From Azospirillaceae bacterium (GTDB taxonomy: Bacteria; Pseudomonadota; Alphaproteobacteria; Azospirillales; Azospirillaceae), in assembly GCA_035645145.1 (NCBI GenBank), contig DASQNC010000025.1, positions 124,001-188,000 on the forward strand: a stretch of DNA of 64,000 nt, in the 5' to 3' direction. The translations under genes and the position numbers were made by a program. Position 1 is the first letter of the stretch. Every line of letters begins with the position of its first letter. Under the pieces are notes generated by a model. The model did no database searches. It was given only the letters and a program-made list of their open reading frames with translations, and was not told where the DNA came from. Shown here piece after piece: positions 53,600 to 63,195 of the stretch.

Positions 53600-54598
53600 A
53601 TGCCATTCCACCGTCGTCGCATCCTCCAAACCCTCGCGGCCCTGAGCGCCCTTCCGGCGGCCCTGTCGTCCCGTCCGGGGCTGGCCGCCAACAAGGAATT
53701 CGGCGACTGGCTCGCCGAACTCCGCCGCGATGCCGCCGCCCAGGGCATTTCGCGTCGCACCATCGATGCCGCGCTGGAAAGCGTCGCCCCGATCCCCCGT
53801 GTCCTTGAACTGGACCGCAAGCAGCCTGAGTCGACCATCACGTTCGCCCAGTACGTGGAGCGGGTCGTGTCCGCCGACCGCATCGCGCAGGGGCAGCAAC
53901 GTCTTGCCGAGCACAGGGACGTGTTGGAGCGGGTGTCCGCCCAGTACGGCGTTCCCGCCCGCTTCGTCGTGGCCCTGTGGGGGATCGAGACCTCCTATGG
54001 TCAGATCACCGGCAACTACAAAATCGTCGACGCCCTGGCGACGCTCGCCTACGACGGGCGCCGCAGCCAGTTCTTCCGCAGCGAACTGATCGCCGCCCTC
54101 AAGATCTTGGACCAGGGGCACATCCGGCCCGAACGCATGCTGGGATCCTGGGCCGGCGCCATGGGCCAGAGCCAGTTCATGCCGTCGAGCTTCCTGCAAT
54201 ACGCCGTCGATTTCGACGGGGACGGACGCCGCGACATCTGGACGAGCCGGCCCGACGTGTTCGCCTCGGCCGCCAACTACCTGGCCAAGAACGGCTGGAA
54301 CCCGAACCTGACCTGGGGACGGGAGGTGCAGGCGCCGCCGTCGGTGCGCAACGGGCCGGGGACCGGCCTCGACGCGAAACGCCCGCTTTCCGCTTGGCAG
54401 GCCGCCGGTGTCCGGCGCACCAACGGCGGCGATCTTCCCGCCGCCGACGTCGAGGCGTCGCTGGTCATGCCCGACGGGCCGAACGGGGCCGCGTTCCTGG
54501 TCTACGACAACTACCGCGTCGTGATGCGCTGGAACCGGTCCACCTATTTCGCCACCTCGGTCGGCCTGCTTGCCGACCGCATTGGCGGTGCGGATTGA
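53600..54598 (+). CDS. lytic murein transglycosylase (MltB family)
   Basis: A 332-aa exported enzyme. A twin-arginine/Sec-like signal (FHRRRILQTLAALSALPAAL) precedes an SLT_2 domain with catalytic Glu in VALWGIETSYGQITGNY and the GSWAGAMGQSQFMPSSFLQYAVD block; the DFDGDGRRDIW stretch is a Ca-binding-like loop. It lacks a C-terminal peptidoglycan-binding domain. It cleaves glycan strands to anhydromuropeptides. The start ATG at 53600; the longer frame overlaps the DUF218 gene. Confidence 0.92.
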   Translation: MPFHRRRILQTLAALSALPAALSSRPGLAANKEFGDWLAELRRDAAAQGISRRTIDAALESVAPIPRVLELDRKQPESTITFAQYVERVVSADRIAQGQQRLAEHRDVLERVSAQYGVPARFVVALWGIETSYGQITGNYKIVDALATLAYDGRRSQFFRSELIAALKILDQGHIRPERMLGSWAGAMGQSQFMPSSFLQYAVDFDGDGRRDIWTSRPDVFASAANYLAKNGWNPNLTWGREVQAPPSVRNGPGTGLDAKRPLSAWQAAGVRRTNGGDLPAADVEASLVMPDGPNGAAFLVYDNYRVVMRWNRSTYFATSVGLLADRIGGAD

Positions 54599-54640
54599 AG
54601 TCGATATAGTTAACCCAGTTCTTCAACGCGTGGACGTGGC

Positions 54641-55579
54641 ATGGACGGCAGGTTACGCCTTGGCGCCTTGGGGGCAGCATGCGTGCTCGCGCTTTACGGG
54701 TGCGTTCAGCCGCCGCCCAAGCCGCCGGAAATCGCCGCCGGCTACATGGTCGGCGAGCCCTATCAGGAGGACGGCGTCTGGTTCTATCCCCGCGAGGAAT
54801 GGAGCTACGACGAGACCGGCCTCGCGACCGTGTACCCGGCCAAGCACCGGTTCACGCACACGACGAACGGCGAGCCGTTCGACCCGAACGCCCTGACGGC
54901 GGGCCATCCCACGCTGCAGCTTCCGGCGCTGGCACGGGTCACGAACCTGGCCAACGGCCGGTCGGTCGTCGTCCGGGTCAACGACCGCGGCCCTGGAAAG
55001 GCCGGGCGGCTGATGGAATTGACCGGGCGCGCGGCGGACCTGCTGGGGATCGGCCGGGATGACCAGGCCCCCGTCCGGGTGACGCTGCTGGCCGATGAAA
55101 GCCGGATCGTCGCCGCGACCGCCCAGCGGGGCGGCGGGCAGCTCGCCCGTCTGCCGACCGAGCCGACCGAGGTCGTCCCCGTGGCGGCACCGCGGCCGGC
55201 CGTCCAGATCGACGGCCAGACGCCGTCCGAGCCGCAGGCGCGGGAACCGCACCGCGTGCCGACCGCCCCGACGGGTGTGGCCGGCAAGGTTGCGGCGGAC
55301 GGCCGCTTCCTCCCGGACCCGGAGGTCACGCAGGTTCCGGTTCGCGGGAACCCGGCGATTTACGTCGAAGCCGGGCCGTTTTCCCAGTTCAACGATGCCA
55401 ACCGCGTGCGGGCCCGGATTTCCGACCTCGGCCGCAGCGACGTCCAGCAGACCGCCGCCGGCCGGGCGCCCAGCTTCACGGTCCGCGTCGGCCCGATGCC
55501 CAGCGTGGACCATGCCGACCAGGCGCTTGCCCGCCTGCGGTCCCAAGGGCAGCCGAACGCACGTATCGTCGTCCAATGA
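54641..55579 (+). CDS. rlpA: RlpA-like lipoprotein with SPOR domain
   Basis: A 312-aa outer-membrane lipoprotein. The lipobox LALYGC puts the lipid on Cys21. A double-psi beta-barrel (about 55-150; ETGLATVYPAKHRFTHTTNGE, VRVNDRGPGKAGRLMELTGRAA) has RlpA lytic-transglycosylase features including the Asp of NDRGP. A Pro-rich linker leads to a C-terminal SPOR domain (about 235-312) that binds denuded glycan at the septum. Position between MltB-like and DacA genes fits septal wall processing. Confidence 0.93.
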   Translation: MDGRLRLGALGAACVLALYGCVQPPPKPPEIAAGYMVGEPYQEDGVWFYPREEWSYDETGLATVYPAKHRFTHTTNGEPFDPNALTAGHPTLQLPALARVTNLANGRSVVVRVNDRGPGKAGRLMELTGRAADLLGIGRDDQAPVRVTLLADESRIVAATAQRGGGQLARLPTEPTEVVPVAAPRPAVQIDGQTPSEPQAREPHRVPTAPTGVAGKVAADGRFLPDPEVTQVPVRGNPAIYVEAGPFSQFNDANRVRARISDLGRSDVQQTAAGRAPSFTVRVGPMPSVDHADQALARLRSQGQPNARIVVQ

Positions 55580-55645
55580 CCCCTCGCCATAATTCCGCCG
55601 GAGCGGCAGGGTAGGGCCAATCCCGTGGTCGCCAGGAGTTCAGCC

Positions 55646-56797
55646 GTGATTGCCAAACGCGTTGCAGCATGGGTTGCCGGGATCGCCGCCTTGATTGCGG
55701 TGGGCAGTGGTCAGGCCGCCGCGGCCAGCCTGGACACCATCGCCAAGCAGGCGATCCTTGTGGACATGAGCACCGGCGCGGTCCTGTTCGAGAAGAACGC
55801 CGACCAGCGCATGCCGCCCTCGTCCATGAGCAAGATCATGACGATGTACATGGTCTTCGAGCGGCTGAAGGCGGGCAAGCTCAGCTTCGACGACACCTTC
55901 CCGGTCAGTCAGCGTGCCTGGCGGATGCAGGGGTCCAAGATGTTCGTGGAGCTGAACAACAGCATCCGCGTCGAAGACCTGATCCGCGGCGTCATCATCC
56001 AGTCCGGCAACGACGCCTGCATCGTGCTGGCCGAAGGGCTGGAGGGCAGCGAGGACGCGTTCGCCGCCAAGGCGACGGCCCGGGCGAAGGAACTGGGCCT
56101 GACCGCCTCGAACTTCGCCAATTCCACCGGATGGCCGGATGAGCGCCACTACACGACCGCACGGGATATGGCGACCCTGGCGTATCGCCTGATCGTCGAT
56201 TTCCCGGAATACTACCGCTTCTATTCGGAGCGCGAGTTCACCTACCACGGGATCAAGCAGGGCAACCGCAACCCGCTCCTGTACCGCGGCATCGGCGCCG
56301 ACGGGATCAAGACCGGCCACACCGACGCGGCGGGCTACGGCCTGACGGCCTCGGCCGAACGCAACGGACGCCGCTTGATCCTGGTCGTGAACGGCCTGCC
56401 CAGCATGCAGGCGCGCGCCGACGAGTCCGCCCGCATCCTGGAGTGGGGCTTCCGCGAGTTCAGCCTGGTTTCGCTGTTCCGCCCCGGGGACGTGGTGGAC
56501 AGCGCGCCCGTCTGGCTCGGCATGCAGGAAAAGGTGCCCGTCACCGTCGAAGCCCCCGCCTCCATCACGGTCGAACGGGCCGACCGCGACAAGCTGCAGG
56601 TCAAGATGGTCCTGGACGGGCCGGTGCCGGCGCCGGTGGCCAAGGGCACCAAGGTCGGGCGCCTGGTGGTGAGCGGCCCCGTGCTCGGCACCCGGGAGTT
56701 CCCGCTCGTCGCGGCCGAAGACGTGCAGCAGCTCAACTTCCTCGGCCGCATCGCGGCAGCGGCCAAGCACATGGTGCTTGGCTCCTCGAACAACTAA
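55646..56797 (+). CDS. dacA: D-alanyl-D-alanine carboxypeptidase (PBP5/6 type)
   Basis: A 383-aa serine peptidase. Signal peptide to about GQAAAA; catalytic motifs are SxxK (Ser60-Lys63), SGN in IIQSGNDACIVLAEG and KTG in DGIKTGHTDAAG. A C-terminal beta domain and an amphipathic anchor helix (FLGRIAAAAKHMVL) follow. It trims D-Ala from pentapeptides. The GTG at 55646 fits an AGGAG 7 nt upstream better than the GTG at 55625. Confidence 0.94.
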   Translation: MIAKRVAAWVAGIAALIAVGSGQAAAASLDTIAKQAILVDMSTGAVLFEKNADQRMPPSSMSKIMTMYMVFERLKAGKLSFDDTFPVSQRAWRMQGSKMFVELNNSIRVEDLIRGVIIQSGNDACIVLAEGLEGSEDAFAAKATARAKELGLTASNFANSTGWPDERHYTTARDMATLAYRLIVDFPEYYRFYSEREFTYHGIKQGNRNPLLYRGIGADGIKTGHTDAAGYGLTASAERNGRRLILVVNGLPSMQARADESARILEWGFREFSLVSLFRPGDVVDSAPVWLGMQEKVPVTVEAPASITVERADRDKLQVKMVLDGPVPAPVAKGTKVGRLVVSGPVLGTREFPLVAAEDVQQLNFLGRIAAAAKHMVLGSSNN

Positions 56798-56811
56798 GGC
56801 GATCCGGGGTC

Positions 56812-57480
56812 GTGCAGACGGGGACCAGACCGGGGCGGTTCATCACGTTCGAGGGCGGCGAGGGGGCCGGGAAGTCCACCCAGGTCCGCCGCCTGGTGGA
56901 CGCGCTGCGCGCAAAGGGCATCGACGTGGTCGCCACCCGCGAGCCCGGCGGGTCACCCGGGGCCGAGGACATCCGGCAACTGCTGGTCACGGGCGATCCG
57001 GGCCGCTGGGATCCGGTGACGGAAGCCTTCCTGCACTTCGCGGCGCGGCGCGACCACCTCGCCCGCACGGTCTGGCCCGCGTTGGACCGGGGGGCATGGG
57101 TCGTCTCGGACCGCTTCGCCGACAGCACCCTGGCCTACCAAGGGTATGGCCACGGCCTCGGCCGGGACGTGATCGAACGCCTGTACGCCGCCGCGGTCGG
57201 TGATTTCCGGCCCGACCTGACGGTGCTGTTGGACATTCCCGTCGAGCAGGGACTGCAGCGGGCGGCTGGACGGGCCGGGCAAGCGGGCGGGTCCGGGCCG
57301 TCCGCCGCCGAGGACCGTTACGAGCGGATGGACCGCGGTTTCCACGAACGCCTGCGTGCCGGGTTCCTGGACATGGCCGCGCGCGAGCCGGCCCGGTTCG
57401 TGGTGGTGGACGCCCGCCGCGACGCGGATGCCGTGTGGGCGGACGTGATTGCGGCGGTCGAGCAGCGCCTCGGTCGATGA
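56812..57480 (+). CDS. tmk: thymidylate kinase
   Basis: A 222-aa nucleotide kinase: P-loop FEGGEGAGKSTQ, the TREPGGSPGAEDIR dTMP-binding loop with the catalytic Arg, and DRFADSTLAYQGYG. It makes dTDP for DNA synthesis. The start is a GTG at 56812 with GGGG before it; it is 14 bp after dacA. The next gene, holB, starts 7 bp downstream: tmk-holB is a conserved bacterial pair. Confidence 0.95.
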   Translation: MQTGTRPGRFITFEGGEGAGKSTQVRRLVDALRAKGIDVVATREPGGSPGAEDIRQLLVTGDPGRWDPVTEAFLHFAARRDHLARTVWPALDRGAWVVSDRFADSTLAYQGYGHGLGRDVIERLYAAAVGDFRPDLTVLLDIPVEQGLQRAAGRAGQAGGSGPSAAEDRYERMDRGFHERLRAGFLDMAAREPARFVVVDARRDADAVWADVIAAVEQRLGR

Positions 57481-57487
57481 GCGGCCG

Positions 57488-58600
57488 ATGAGCGCGGGCG
57501 ACGCCGTCCCCCATCCACGGTTGAGCTACGACCTTCTCGGCCACGAGGCGGCCGAGCGCGTGCTGCTGGATGCCTGGAATTCCGGCCGCATCCCCCATGC
57601 CTGGCTGATCGGCGGGGTGGCGGGCATCGGCAAGGCGACGCTCGCCTACCGTTTCGCGCGCTTCGTGCTGGCGCAGGGCGCAGAGGAGAACGGGGCGGAG
57701 GGTGGCGCGGCCGGCCTGTTCGGCGAGGCGCCGAAGCCCCGCTCGCTGGAGGTCCCGGCCGGGCATCCGGTGTCGGCGCGGGTGGCGTCGGGCGGGCACG
57801 GAAACCTGCTGGTCGTCGAACGGGTTTATGACGAGAAGCGCAAGCGCGTCCGGCAGGAGATCCTGGTGGACGATGCCCGCCGCATCGGCCCGTTCCTGCG
57901 CCAGACCGCCAGCGAGGGCGGCTGGCGGGTGGTGGTCGTGGACGGCGCCGACACCATGAACGCGTCGAGCCAGAATGCCATCCTGAAGCTGCTGGAGGAG
58001 CCGCCGGCGCGCAGCCTGCTGCTGCTCACGGCCGACAATCCCGGCTCGCTGCTGCCCACCATCCGCTCGCGCTGCCGCAAGCTGCGGCTGGACCCGCTGA
58101 ACGAGGCGGTGGTCGAGCATCTCGTGGCCCGGCATCGGCCCGACCTGCCCGAAGCCGAACGCGCGGCGCTCTGCCGTCTGGCCGAGGGGTCCGTCGGGCG
58201 CGCCCTGGCACTGGCCGAGGCCGGGGGGCTGAAGCTCTACCGCGAGATCGTCGATCTGATCGCGGCCATGCCCGGCCTCAACACGGCCACGGCGCACGCC
58301 TTCGCGGACAAGCTGTCCCGCCGCGGGGCGGACGACGCGTACGAGACCGCCGTGGAGCTTCTGGTCTGGTGGCTGGGGCGGCTGGTGCAACAGGCCGCGC
58401 GGGGCGTGGCGTTCGCCGAGACGGTGCCGGGCGAGGGGGCGTTGGTGACGCGCCTTGCGGCCCTGCCCCGCGGCCTTGATCGCTGGATGGACGTGTGGGA
58501 AAAGGTGGCCCGCCTTTTCACGAGGGCGGACAATGCCAATCTCGACCGCAAGCAGGTGGTCCTGACCGCCCTCGGCACGATCGAAGCGGCGACCGCCTGA
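57488..58600 (+). CDS. holB: DNA polymerase III delta' subunit
   Basis: A 370-aa clamp-loader subunit. The degenerate P-loop GGVAGIGKATLAYR, VVVVDGADTMNASSQNAILKLLEEPP and TIRSRCRKLRLDPL are the AAA+ signatures. The Zn-module cysteines of the E. coli protein are missing, usual for alphaproteobacteria. The start ATG at 57488 follows tmk by 7 bp. It is followed by metG, then tatD. Confidence 0.94.
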   Translation: MSAGDAVPHPRLSYDLLGHEAAERVLLDAWNSGRIPHAWLIGGVAGIGKATLAYRFARFVLAQGAEENGAEGGAAGLFGEAPKPRSLEVPAGHPVSARVASGGHGNLLVVERVYDEKRKRVRQEILVDDARRIGPFLRQTASEGGWRVVVVDGADTMNASSQNAILKLLEEPPARSLLLLTADNPGSLLPTIRSRCRKLRLDPLNEAVVEHLVARHRPDLPEAERAALCRLAEGSVGRALALAEAGGLKLYREIVDLIAAMPGLNTATAHAFADKLSRRGADDAYETAVELLVWWLGRLVQQAARGVAFAETVPGEGALVTRLAALPRGLDRWMDVWEKVARLFTRADNANLDRKQVVLTALGTIEAATA

Positions 58601-58626
58601 ACCTCCCGCAACGCCGGAGCGTCGCC

Positions 58627-60192
58627 ATGCCGGGCCCGAAGGCCTACTACATCACCACGCCCATCTATTACGTGAACGACGCCCCGCACATCGGGCACGC
58701 CTATACGACGACGGCGTGCGACGTGCTGGCCCGGTTCATGCGCCTGGACGGGCACGAGGTGATGTTCCTGACCGGGACCGACGAGCATGGCGAAAAGGTG
58801 CAGAAGGCCGCCCAGGCCGCCGGCACCGAACCGCAGGCCTTCACCGACCGGGTGTCGCAGAACTTCCGCGACCTGACCCGGCTGATGAACATCTCCAACG
58901 ACCAGTTCATCCGCACGACCGAAGAGCGCCACAAGGTGGCCAGCCAGCACATCTGGCAGGCCATGGTCGAGCGGGGCGACATCTATCTCGGCAGCTATGC
59001 CGGCTGGTACGCCGTGCGCGACGAGGCGTACTACGGCGAGGACGAGCTGCGCGACGGGCCGAACGGCAAGAAGATCGCCCCCAGCGGTGCGGAATGCGAA
59101 TGGGTGGAGGAGCCCAGCTACTTCTTCCGCCTGTCCGCCTACCAGGACCGGCTGCTGGCGCTTTACGAGAGCCAGCCGGATTTCATCCTGCCCGCCGGCA
59201 AGCGGTCGGAAGTGGTGGCCTTCGTCAAGTCGGGGCTGCGCGACCTGTCGATCAGCCGGACCTCGTTCTCGTGGGGGATCCCGGTCCCCGGCGACGACAA
59301 GCACATCATGTACGTCTGGCTGGACGCGCTGTCGAACTACGTCACCGCCGTCGGCTACCCCGACCAGGGCGGCGACTTCGCCAAGTTCTGGCCGGCCGAC
59401 CTGCACATGGTCGGCAAGGACATCCTGCGCTTCCACACGGTCTATTGGCCCGCCTTCCTGATGTCGGCCGGCCTGCCGCTGCCCCGGCGCGTCTTCGCCC
59501 ACGGCTGGTGGACGATCGAAGGCGAGAAGATGTCGAAGTCGCTGGGCAACGTGGTGAAGCCCGGCGAACTGGTGGACACCTACGGCCTGGACCAGACCCG
59601 CTATTTCCTGATGCGCGAGGTGCCGTTCGGCAACGACGGCGACTTCTCGCGCAAGGCGCTGGTGCAGCGGATCAACGGCGAGCTGGCCAACGACTACGGC
59701 AACCTGGTCCAGCGCGTCCTGTCGATGATCGCCAAGAACTGCGGTGCCGCCGTGCCGACGCCGGGCCCGCTGACCGACGCCGACCAGGCGTTGCTGGGGT
59801 CCGCCCGCGCGCTGGTGGAGGCCGTCCGCAAGGAAATGTCGGTCCAGGCCTTCCACAAGGCGCTGGACGCGATCTGGCGGGTGATCGGCGACGCCAACCG
59901 CTATGTGGACGAGCAGGCGCCCTGGGCCCTGCGCAAGACCGATCCGGCGCGCATGGCGACGGTGCTGTGGACGCTCGCGGAAACGATCCGGCACGTGGCG
60001 CTGCTGACCCAGCCGTTCATGCCCGACGCTTCGGCGCGCATCCTGGACCAGCTTGCGGTGCCGGCGGACGCCCGGACGTTCGCCGCCGTCGGCCCGGACC
60101 ATGCGCTGAAGGCCGGCACGCCGCTGCCGCCGCCCCAGGGCGTGTTCCCCCGTTACGTGGAGCCGGCCGCGGAGGCCAACGCCGGATGCTGA
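58627..60192 (+). CDS. metG: methionyl-tRNA synthetase
   Basis: A 521-aa class I enzyme of the short (MetG2-like) form: ITTPIYYVNDAPHIGHAYT holds the HIGH motif (near residues 20-23), TGTDEHGEKV follows, and EGEKMSKSLGNVV is the KMSKS signature. There is no C-terminal tRNA-binding EMAP domain and the knuckle zinc cysteines are missing. The ATG at 58627 is 26 nt after holB; its stop overlaps tatD by 7 bp. Confidence 0.96.
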   Translation: MPGPKAYYITTPIYYVNDAPHIGHAYTTTACDVLARFMRLDGHEVMFLTGTDEHGEKVQKAAQAAGTEPQAFTDRVSQNFRDLTRLMNISNDQFIRTTEERHKVASQHIWQAMVERGDIYLGSYAGWYAVRDEAYYGEDELRDGPNGKKIAPSGAECEWVEEPSYFFRLSAYQDRLLALYESQPDFILPAGKRSEVVAFVKSGLRDLSISRTSFSWGIPVPGDDKHIMYVWLDALSNYVTAVGYPDQGGDFAKFWPADLHMVGKDILRFHTVYWPAFLMSAGLPLPRRVFAHGWWTIEGEKMSKSLGNVVKPGELVDTYGLDQTRYFLMREVPFGNDGDFSRKALVQRINGELANDYGNLVQRVLSMIAKNCGAAVPTPGPLTDADQALLGSARALVEAVRKEMSVQAFHKALDAIWRVIGDANRYVDEQAPWALRKTDPARMATVLWTLAETIRHVALLTQPFMPDASARILDQLAVPADARTFAAVGPDHALKAGTPLPPPQGVFPRYVEPAAEANAGC

Positions 60193-60983
60193 TCGACAGC
60201 CATTGCCACCTGGACTTCGAGACCTTCGAAGCCGAGATGCCGGACGTCGTGGCACGCGCGAAGGCGGCGGGGGTGGGCCAGATGGTCACCATCAACACCC
60301 GCCTCAGCACCTTCCCGAAGCTGCTGGAGATCGCGGGCCGCTTCCCCGAGGTCTGGTGCACGGTGGGCGTCCATCCCCATCAGGCCGAGGAGGAGCGGGA
60401 AGGGTGCTCGACCGCCCGGATCGTCGAACTGGCGGCGGCCCCCAAGGTGGTCGCCATCGGCGAAAGCGGGCTCGACTACTTCTACGACCAGAGCCCGCGC
60501 GACGTGCAGCAGGAGAGCTTCCGCCAGCACATCCGCGCCTGCTTGGAAACCGGCCTTCCCCTGGTCGTCCACACCCGCGACGCGGAAGAGGACACCATGC
60601 GCATCCTGCGCGAGGAGGCGGCCGGGGCGAAGCTGGACGGCATCATGCACTGCTTCAGCTCCAGCCGCTGGCTGGCGGAGCAGGCGTTGGAATTCGGCTT
60701 CCACATCAGCTTTTCCGGCATCCTGACCTTCAAGAAGTCGGAGGAACTGCGCGAGACGGCCAAGATCGTCCCGCTGGACCGCCTGCTGGTGGAGACCGAC
60801 GCCCCCTATCTGGCGCCGGAACCGTTCCGCGGGAAGCGGAACGAGCCGGCCTTCGTCGTCCACACGGCGGCGCGTCTGGCCGAGGTGAAGGGTGTGACGG
60901 CGGAAGCCCTGGCCGAGGCCACGACCGCGAACGCGCGGCGGCTGTTCCGGCGCATGACCGCCGGGACCGCCCTGGCGGCCTGA
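60186..60983 (+). CDS. tatD: TatD family metal-dependent deoxyribonuclease
   Basis: A 265-aa TIM-barrel hydrolase: MLIDSHCHLDFETFE starts with the HxH metal pair; GESGLDYFYDQSPRDVQQESFRQHI, VVHTRDAEEDT and LLVETDAPYLAPEP carry other ligands. It is involved in DNA end trimming or repair. The ATG overlaps the metG stop by 7 bp; metG-tatD-MBL gene order (ycfH, ycbL-like) is widely conserved. Confidence 0.95.
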   Translation: MLIDSHCHLDFETFEAEMPDVVARAKAAGVGQMVTINTRLSTFPKLLEIAGRFPEVWCTVGVHPHQAEEEREGCSTARIVELAAAPKVVAIGESGLDYFYDQSPRDVQQESFRQHIRACLETGLPLVVHTRDAEEDTMRILREEAAGAKLDGIMHCFSSSRWLAEQALEFGFHISFSGILTFKKSEELRETAKIVPLDRLLVETDAPYLAPEPFRGKRNEPAFVVHTAARLAEVKGVTAEALAEATTANARRLFRRMTAGTALAA

Positions 60984-61002
60984 ACCGCGCGGTCTCCGGG
61001 GC

Positions 61003-61770
61003 ATGCGCGTCACCATCCTGGGCTGCGGCGGATCGGGCGGCGTCCCGCTGATCGGAAACGATTGGGGCGACTGCGATCCGGCCAATCCCCGGAACCGCCG
61101 GCGGCGTTGTTCGATCCTGGTGGAGGCGGCCGGGCAGGTGGTGCTGGTGGACACTCCGCCCGACCTGCGCGAACAGCTTCTCGACGCCAACGTGCGCCAT
61201 CTGGACGCCGTGCTCTACACCCATTCCCATGCCGACCATGTGCATGGGATCGACGATCTGCGGGCGGTGAACTGGCTGGTGGGCCGGCCGATGGACGTCT
61301 ACGCCGACCGGGAGACGCTGGACGACCTGCAAAGCCGGTTCGACTACTGCTTCAGCAAGCCCAAGGGCACCTTCTTCGCCCGTCCCGCCCTGACCGCGCA
61401 CGAGATCACCGGCCCGTTCGACATCAACGGGTTGGAGGTGTTTCCTTTCATCCAGGATCACGGCTACACCCGCAGCCTGGGCTTCCGGTTCGGCCGCTTC
61501 GCCTATTCCACCGACGTGGTGCACCTGGACGAGGCGGCCTTTGCCGCGTTGGAAGGGGTGGAGGTCTGGATCGTGGACAGCACCCGCCGCACCCCGCACC
61601 CGGTCCACGCCCATCTGGAGGCCACGCTGGGCTGGATCGAACGTGTGCGGCCCCGGCGCGCCTACCTGACCCACATGAACCAGACCATGGACTACGACAC
61701 GCTGATGCGGGAACTGCCCGCCGGTGTGGAGCCGGCCTACGACGGGCTGGTGATCGAGGTGGCCGATTAG
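61003..61770 (+). CDS. MBL fold metallohydrolase (PhnP-like phosphodiesterase)
   Basis: A 255-aa metallo-beta-lactamase fold protein: GCGGSGGVPLIGNDWGDCD start, YTHSHADHVHGIDDLR zinc motif (HxHxDH) and DQTMDYD near the end. PhnP-type members open cyclic ribose phosphates; this one has the same beginning (GCGxSxGxP). It is 19 bp after tatD, and the trio with metG is conserved in alphaproteobacteria. Exact substrate not certain. Confidence 0.9.
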   Translation: MRVTILGCGGSGGVPLIGNDWGDCDPANPRNRRRRCSILVEAAGQVVLVDTPPDLREQLLDANVRHLDAVLYTHSHADHVHGIDDLRAVNWLVGRPMDVYADRETLDDLQSRFDYCFSKPKGTFFARPALTAHEITGPFDINGLEVFPFIQDHGYTRSLGFRFGRFAYSTDVVHLDEAAFAALEGVEVWIVDSTRRTPHPVHAHLEATLGWIERVRPRRAYLTHMNQTMDYDTLMRELPAGVEPAYDGLVIEVAD

Positions 61771-61798
61771 CCCGCCGGCAGCTCCGACCGTCCTACGC

Positions 61799-62269
61799 AT
61801 GCGCCGGGTGCTGGATGGATCGCCCATTCCCGCACCGGAGTGGCCCGCGGGCATTCGGCCCGTCGCCTTCGACCCCGCCATCCACCCCATGCCGGCACAC
61901 CGGCTGCTCGTCCAAGCCTATGCCAAGGGCGGCGGTTCAGTGGGGGCTTTCGACAACTGGTGGAACGCTCTGCGGACCGACGACGAGTACGACCCTAACC
62001 TCTGCTTCGTGGCGGTGGCTGAGACGGATCGCGCGGTTGTCGGTTTCGCGCAGTGCTGGAGCAGCGCCTTCGTCAAGGACATCGCGGTGTCCCCGCGCTT
62101 CCGGCGCCAGGGGATGGGACGGGCGTTGCTGTTGGAGGTCTTCCGGGCCTTCCGGGGCCGGGGGGCGGGATCCGTGGACCTCAAGGTCGAAGCGAACAAC
62201 CCGTCGGGCGCCGTCCGTTTCTACCAAGCCATGGGCATGGTGGTGGTTGGCGAGGAAAAGACGACCTGA
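61799..62269 (+). CDS. GNAT family N-acetyltransferase
   Basis: A 156-aa acetyltransferase. The CoA-binding loop is SPRFRRQGMGRALLLEVF (Q-x-x-G-x-G type) followed by SVDLKVEANNPSGAVRFYQAMGMVVVGEEK, the alpha4-beta7 region with the Tyr that serves as general acid. Substrate unknown. No clear ribosome site precedes the ATG at 61799; it is 28 bp after the hydrolase gene. Confidence 0.88.
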   Translation: MRRVLDGSPIPAPEWPAGIRPVAFDPAIHPMPAHRLLVQAYAKGGGSVGAFDNWWNALRTDDEYDPNLCFVAVAETDRAVVGFAQCWSSAFVKDIAVSPRFRRQGMGRALLLEVFRAFRGRGAGSVDLKVEANNPSGAVRFYQAMGMVVVGEEKTT

Positions 62270-62370
62270 GACGTCAGGGCGCGCTCAAGAACCCTTCGGC
62301 AACCGAACAACTTCCTCATGTCCGGGCCTGCCGTCATCAGCCGGTTGATGGCTTCGTTGCGCGGTACACG

Positions 62371-62401
62371 GTGCACACGGTCGGTACGAGACCGTGTGCA
62401 C
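62371..62401. terminator. perfect 12-bp inverted repeat between convergent genes
   Basis: GTGCACACGGTC at 62371-62382 and its complement at 62390-62401 with a 7-nt loop, in the 254-bp gap between the GNAT and PfpI genes, which point at each other. Shape fits a bidirectional terminator, though the T tract is short (CTTTC). Confidence 0.55.
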
Positions 62402-62523
62402 TTTCATGCCAACGCGGCTGAACCGCTTCACCCCTGAAGACGATTCGGTTTGATCAACGAAACGACTTTGAGGAGGGCCGAGCAACAACGGCGCAGGTAT
62501 GCGCGTACCGTCACGCTTACCAG

Positions 62524-63195
62524 TCAAGCCACCCGCGACGGTCCGGCGGCTCGTTCATTCATCCGTGCGAGCAGCACTTGTGCGGCCTTGACGGTTTCGG
62601 AAGACGCCTTTTCCGGTGTTCCACTGTCGAACGGCGGCTGCGGGGCATACTCGAATGCGAGTTGGATCGTTTTGGCTTCGTCTTCACCGCGGATCTCCTC
62701 AATGACGGTGAGGGCAAAGTCGATCCCGGCGGTGACGCCGCCGCCCGTGATCCGGTTGCGGTCCTTCACGACCCGCTCGGCCACGGGTGTGGCTCCGAAC
62801 AGGGGGAGTTTGCCCCGGTACGCCCAGTGCGCACCTGCCTTGTAGCCCGCCATCAGGCCCGCGGCGCCGAGGAGCAGAGAGCCGGTGCAAACACTTGTCA
62901 CGTACTTGGCTTGTTCCCCCTGGCGTTTCAGCCAGCCGAGAACTTCCGGATCCTGCATAATCAGGATCTGTCCGCCGCCGCCCGGCACGCAGAGCATGTC
63001 GAGATCCGGGCAGGTTTCAAATGTCGCCGTCGGGACAATGGCGAAGCCGGCGTCCGTCGGCACAGGATCCAAGGTCTTCCAGACGAAATACACCTCCGTA
63101 TCGCTCATCTGGGACAGGAACTGGGCGGGGCCCGTCATGTCCAACTGGGTGACATGAGGGAAGAGCAGGAAGCCGATCCGGAACGACGTCGCCAC
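62524..63195 (-). CDS. DJ-1/PfpI family protein, isonitrile hydratase-like
   Basis: A 223-aa protein of the DJ-1/PfpI fold. The nucleophile Cys is in YVTSVCTGSLLLGAAGLMAGY with Glu-type residue in FPHVTQLDMTGPAQFLSQM; ILITGGGVTAGIDFAL is the dimer segment. This set is found in isonitrile hydratase (InhA) and in GlxA-linked PfpI proteins. No HTH. It is divergent from a GlxA-like regulator with a 98-bp gap, so likely regulated by it. Confidence 0.87.
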   Translation of the reverse strand: MATSFRIGFLLFPHVTQLDMTGPAQFLSQMSDTEVYFVWKTLDPVPTDAGFAIVPTATFETCPDLDMLCVPGGGGQILIMQDPEVLGWLKRQGEQAKYVTSVCTGSLLLGAAGLMAGYKAGAHWAYRGKLPLFGATPVAERVVKDRNRITGGGVTAGIDFALTVIEEIRGEDEAKTIQLAFEYAPQPPFDSGTPEKASSETVKAAQVLLARMNERAAGPSRVA

